From assembly GCA_038025085.1 (NCBI GenBank), contig CM076147.1, forward strand, positions 28,311,001 to 28,375,000: a stretch of DNA of 64,000 nt. The letters are read 5' to 3'. Position 1 is the stretch's first letter. Every line of letters starts with the position of its first letter. Below, piece by piece: positions 63,794 through 64,000 of the stretch. Under the pieces are notes generated by a model. That model searched no databases. It was not told the DNA's origin and saw only the letters and a program-made list of their open reading frames with translations. Origin of the DNA: Tetragonia tetragonoides (taxonomy: Eukaryota; Streptophyta; Magnoliopsida; Caryophyllales; Aizoaceae). Made by a program: the position numbers and the translations under genes.

Positions 63794-63955
63794 GAAAATT
63801 AAACATTTTCAGTTTTTCCCAGTTTTTACCATTTTTCCCAGTTACCAGTTTTTTCCAGTTTTTTCCAGTTACCAGTTAGACTTTTCAGTTTTCACCAGTT
63901 TTGTCCAGTTTCTTCCAGTTACCAGTTCCAATTTTCAGTTGAAAAGAACGAGCCC
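63251..63955. mobile_element. PIF/Harbinger-type MITE with CCAGTT and ATT/GTT repeats
   Basis: The ends GGGCATGTTCTTTTCAACTG and CAGTTGAAAAGAACGAGCCC are inverted and flanked by TAA (63248-63250 and 63956-63958). Both arms contain repeated 'TTTTGCCCAGTTACCAGTT' phrases. The centre is (ATT)n and (GTT)n with inverted (AAT)n, giving Ile/Leu-only frames that are not genes. 705 bp. Confidence 0.85.
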
Positions 63956-64000
63956 TAAGTAACATTGTTTACAAAAATTACATAATGCCATGAGTATTAC

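Noticed and set aside
63624..63962. 112-aa Ile/Leu-rich frame
   Set aside because: Product of (ATT)n repeats inside the MITE at 63251-63955.

Overview
The window is nuclear DNA of a flowering plant, most likely a eudicot. The genes are split by short GT-AG introns and are sparse, and most of the sequence is AT-rich transposon debris: Copia and Ty3-like LTR elements, hAT, Mutator and PIF/Harbinger MITEs, tRNA-derived SINEs, a LINE tail, long (TA)n runs and satellites. The species cannot be named from the sequence alone. All exon structures below were assembled by hand from splice signals, reading frame and remembered family conservation.

Four protein-coding genes can be supported, all on the minus strand. 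(1) A plastid-type aspartate aminotransferase, of which exons 1-8 lie at 6978-3392; its last exons, including the PLP lysine, are not in the window. (2) Ribosomal protein eL39 (11092-10642), complete, 51 aa, three coding exons. (3) A UbiA aromatic prenyltransferase of the homogentisate phytyltransferase type (26764-14182), 12 exons, 410 aa, intact although a 5.7-kb Copia element sits in intron 9 and a 2.9-kb gag-only Copia element in intron 1. (4) An ERF003-like group V AP2/ERF transcription factor (41850-40085), two exons, 190 aa, with a Tourist-type MITE in its intron. Broken AP2/ERF pieces lie at 47.8-48.5 kb and a LINE tail at 1.1-1.8 kb.

Layout: 1-1.1 kb microsatellite-rich DNA and a TIR-like end; 1.1-1.8 kb LINE tail; 3.4-7.2 kb aminotransferase; 7.4-10.6 kb MITEs and a tandem duplication; 10.6-11.2 kb eL39; 11.4-13.1 kb Mutator-like element holding a 1-kb foldback; 14.2-26.8 kb prenyltransferase with its two retroelements; 27-34 kb SINEs, a TIR element and gene-free AT-rich DNA; 34.3-35.9 kb satellite of about 314 bp; 36.3-39.7 kb MITE and SINE cluster; 40-41.9 kb ERF gene; 42-54 kb SINEs, hAT MITEs and ERF pseudogene; 54.3-57.2 kb non-autonomous Ty3-like LTR element with an unusual acidic, coiled-coil-like reading frame; 57.4-64 kb nested TIR elements, hAT MITEs, a 44-bp minisatellite and a 705-bp PIF/Harbinger-type MITE.

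The genes do not form one pathway. The aminotransferase and the prenyltransferase are both expected in plastids, and tyrosine/homogentisate metabolism links such enzymes loosely, but nothing here shows co-regulation. The least explained item is the Ty3-like element at 54.3-57.2 kb. It has LTRs, a polypurine tract and a primer-binding-site candidate, but its only long frame matches no retroelement domain I can name.
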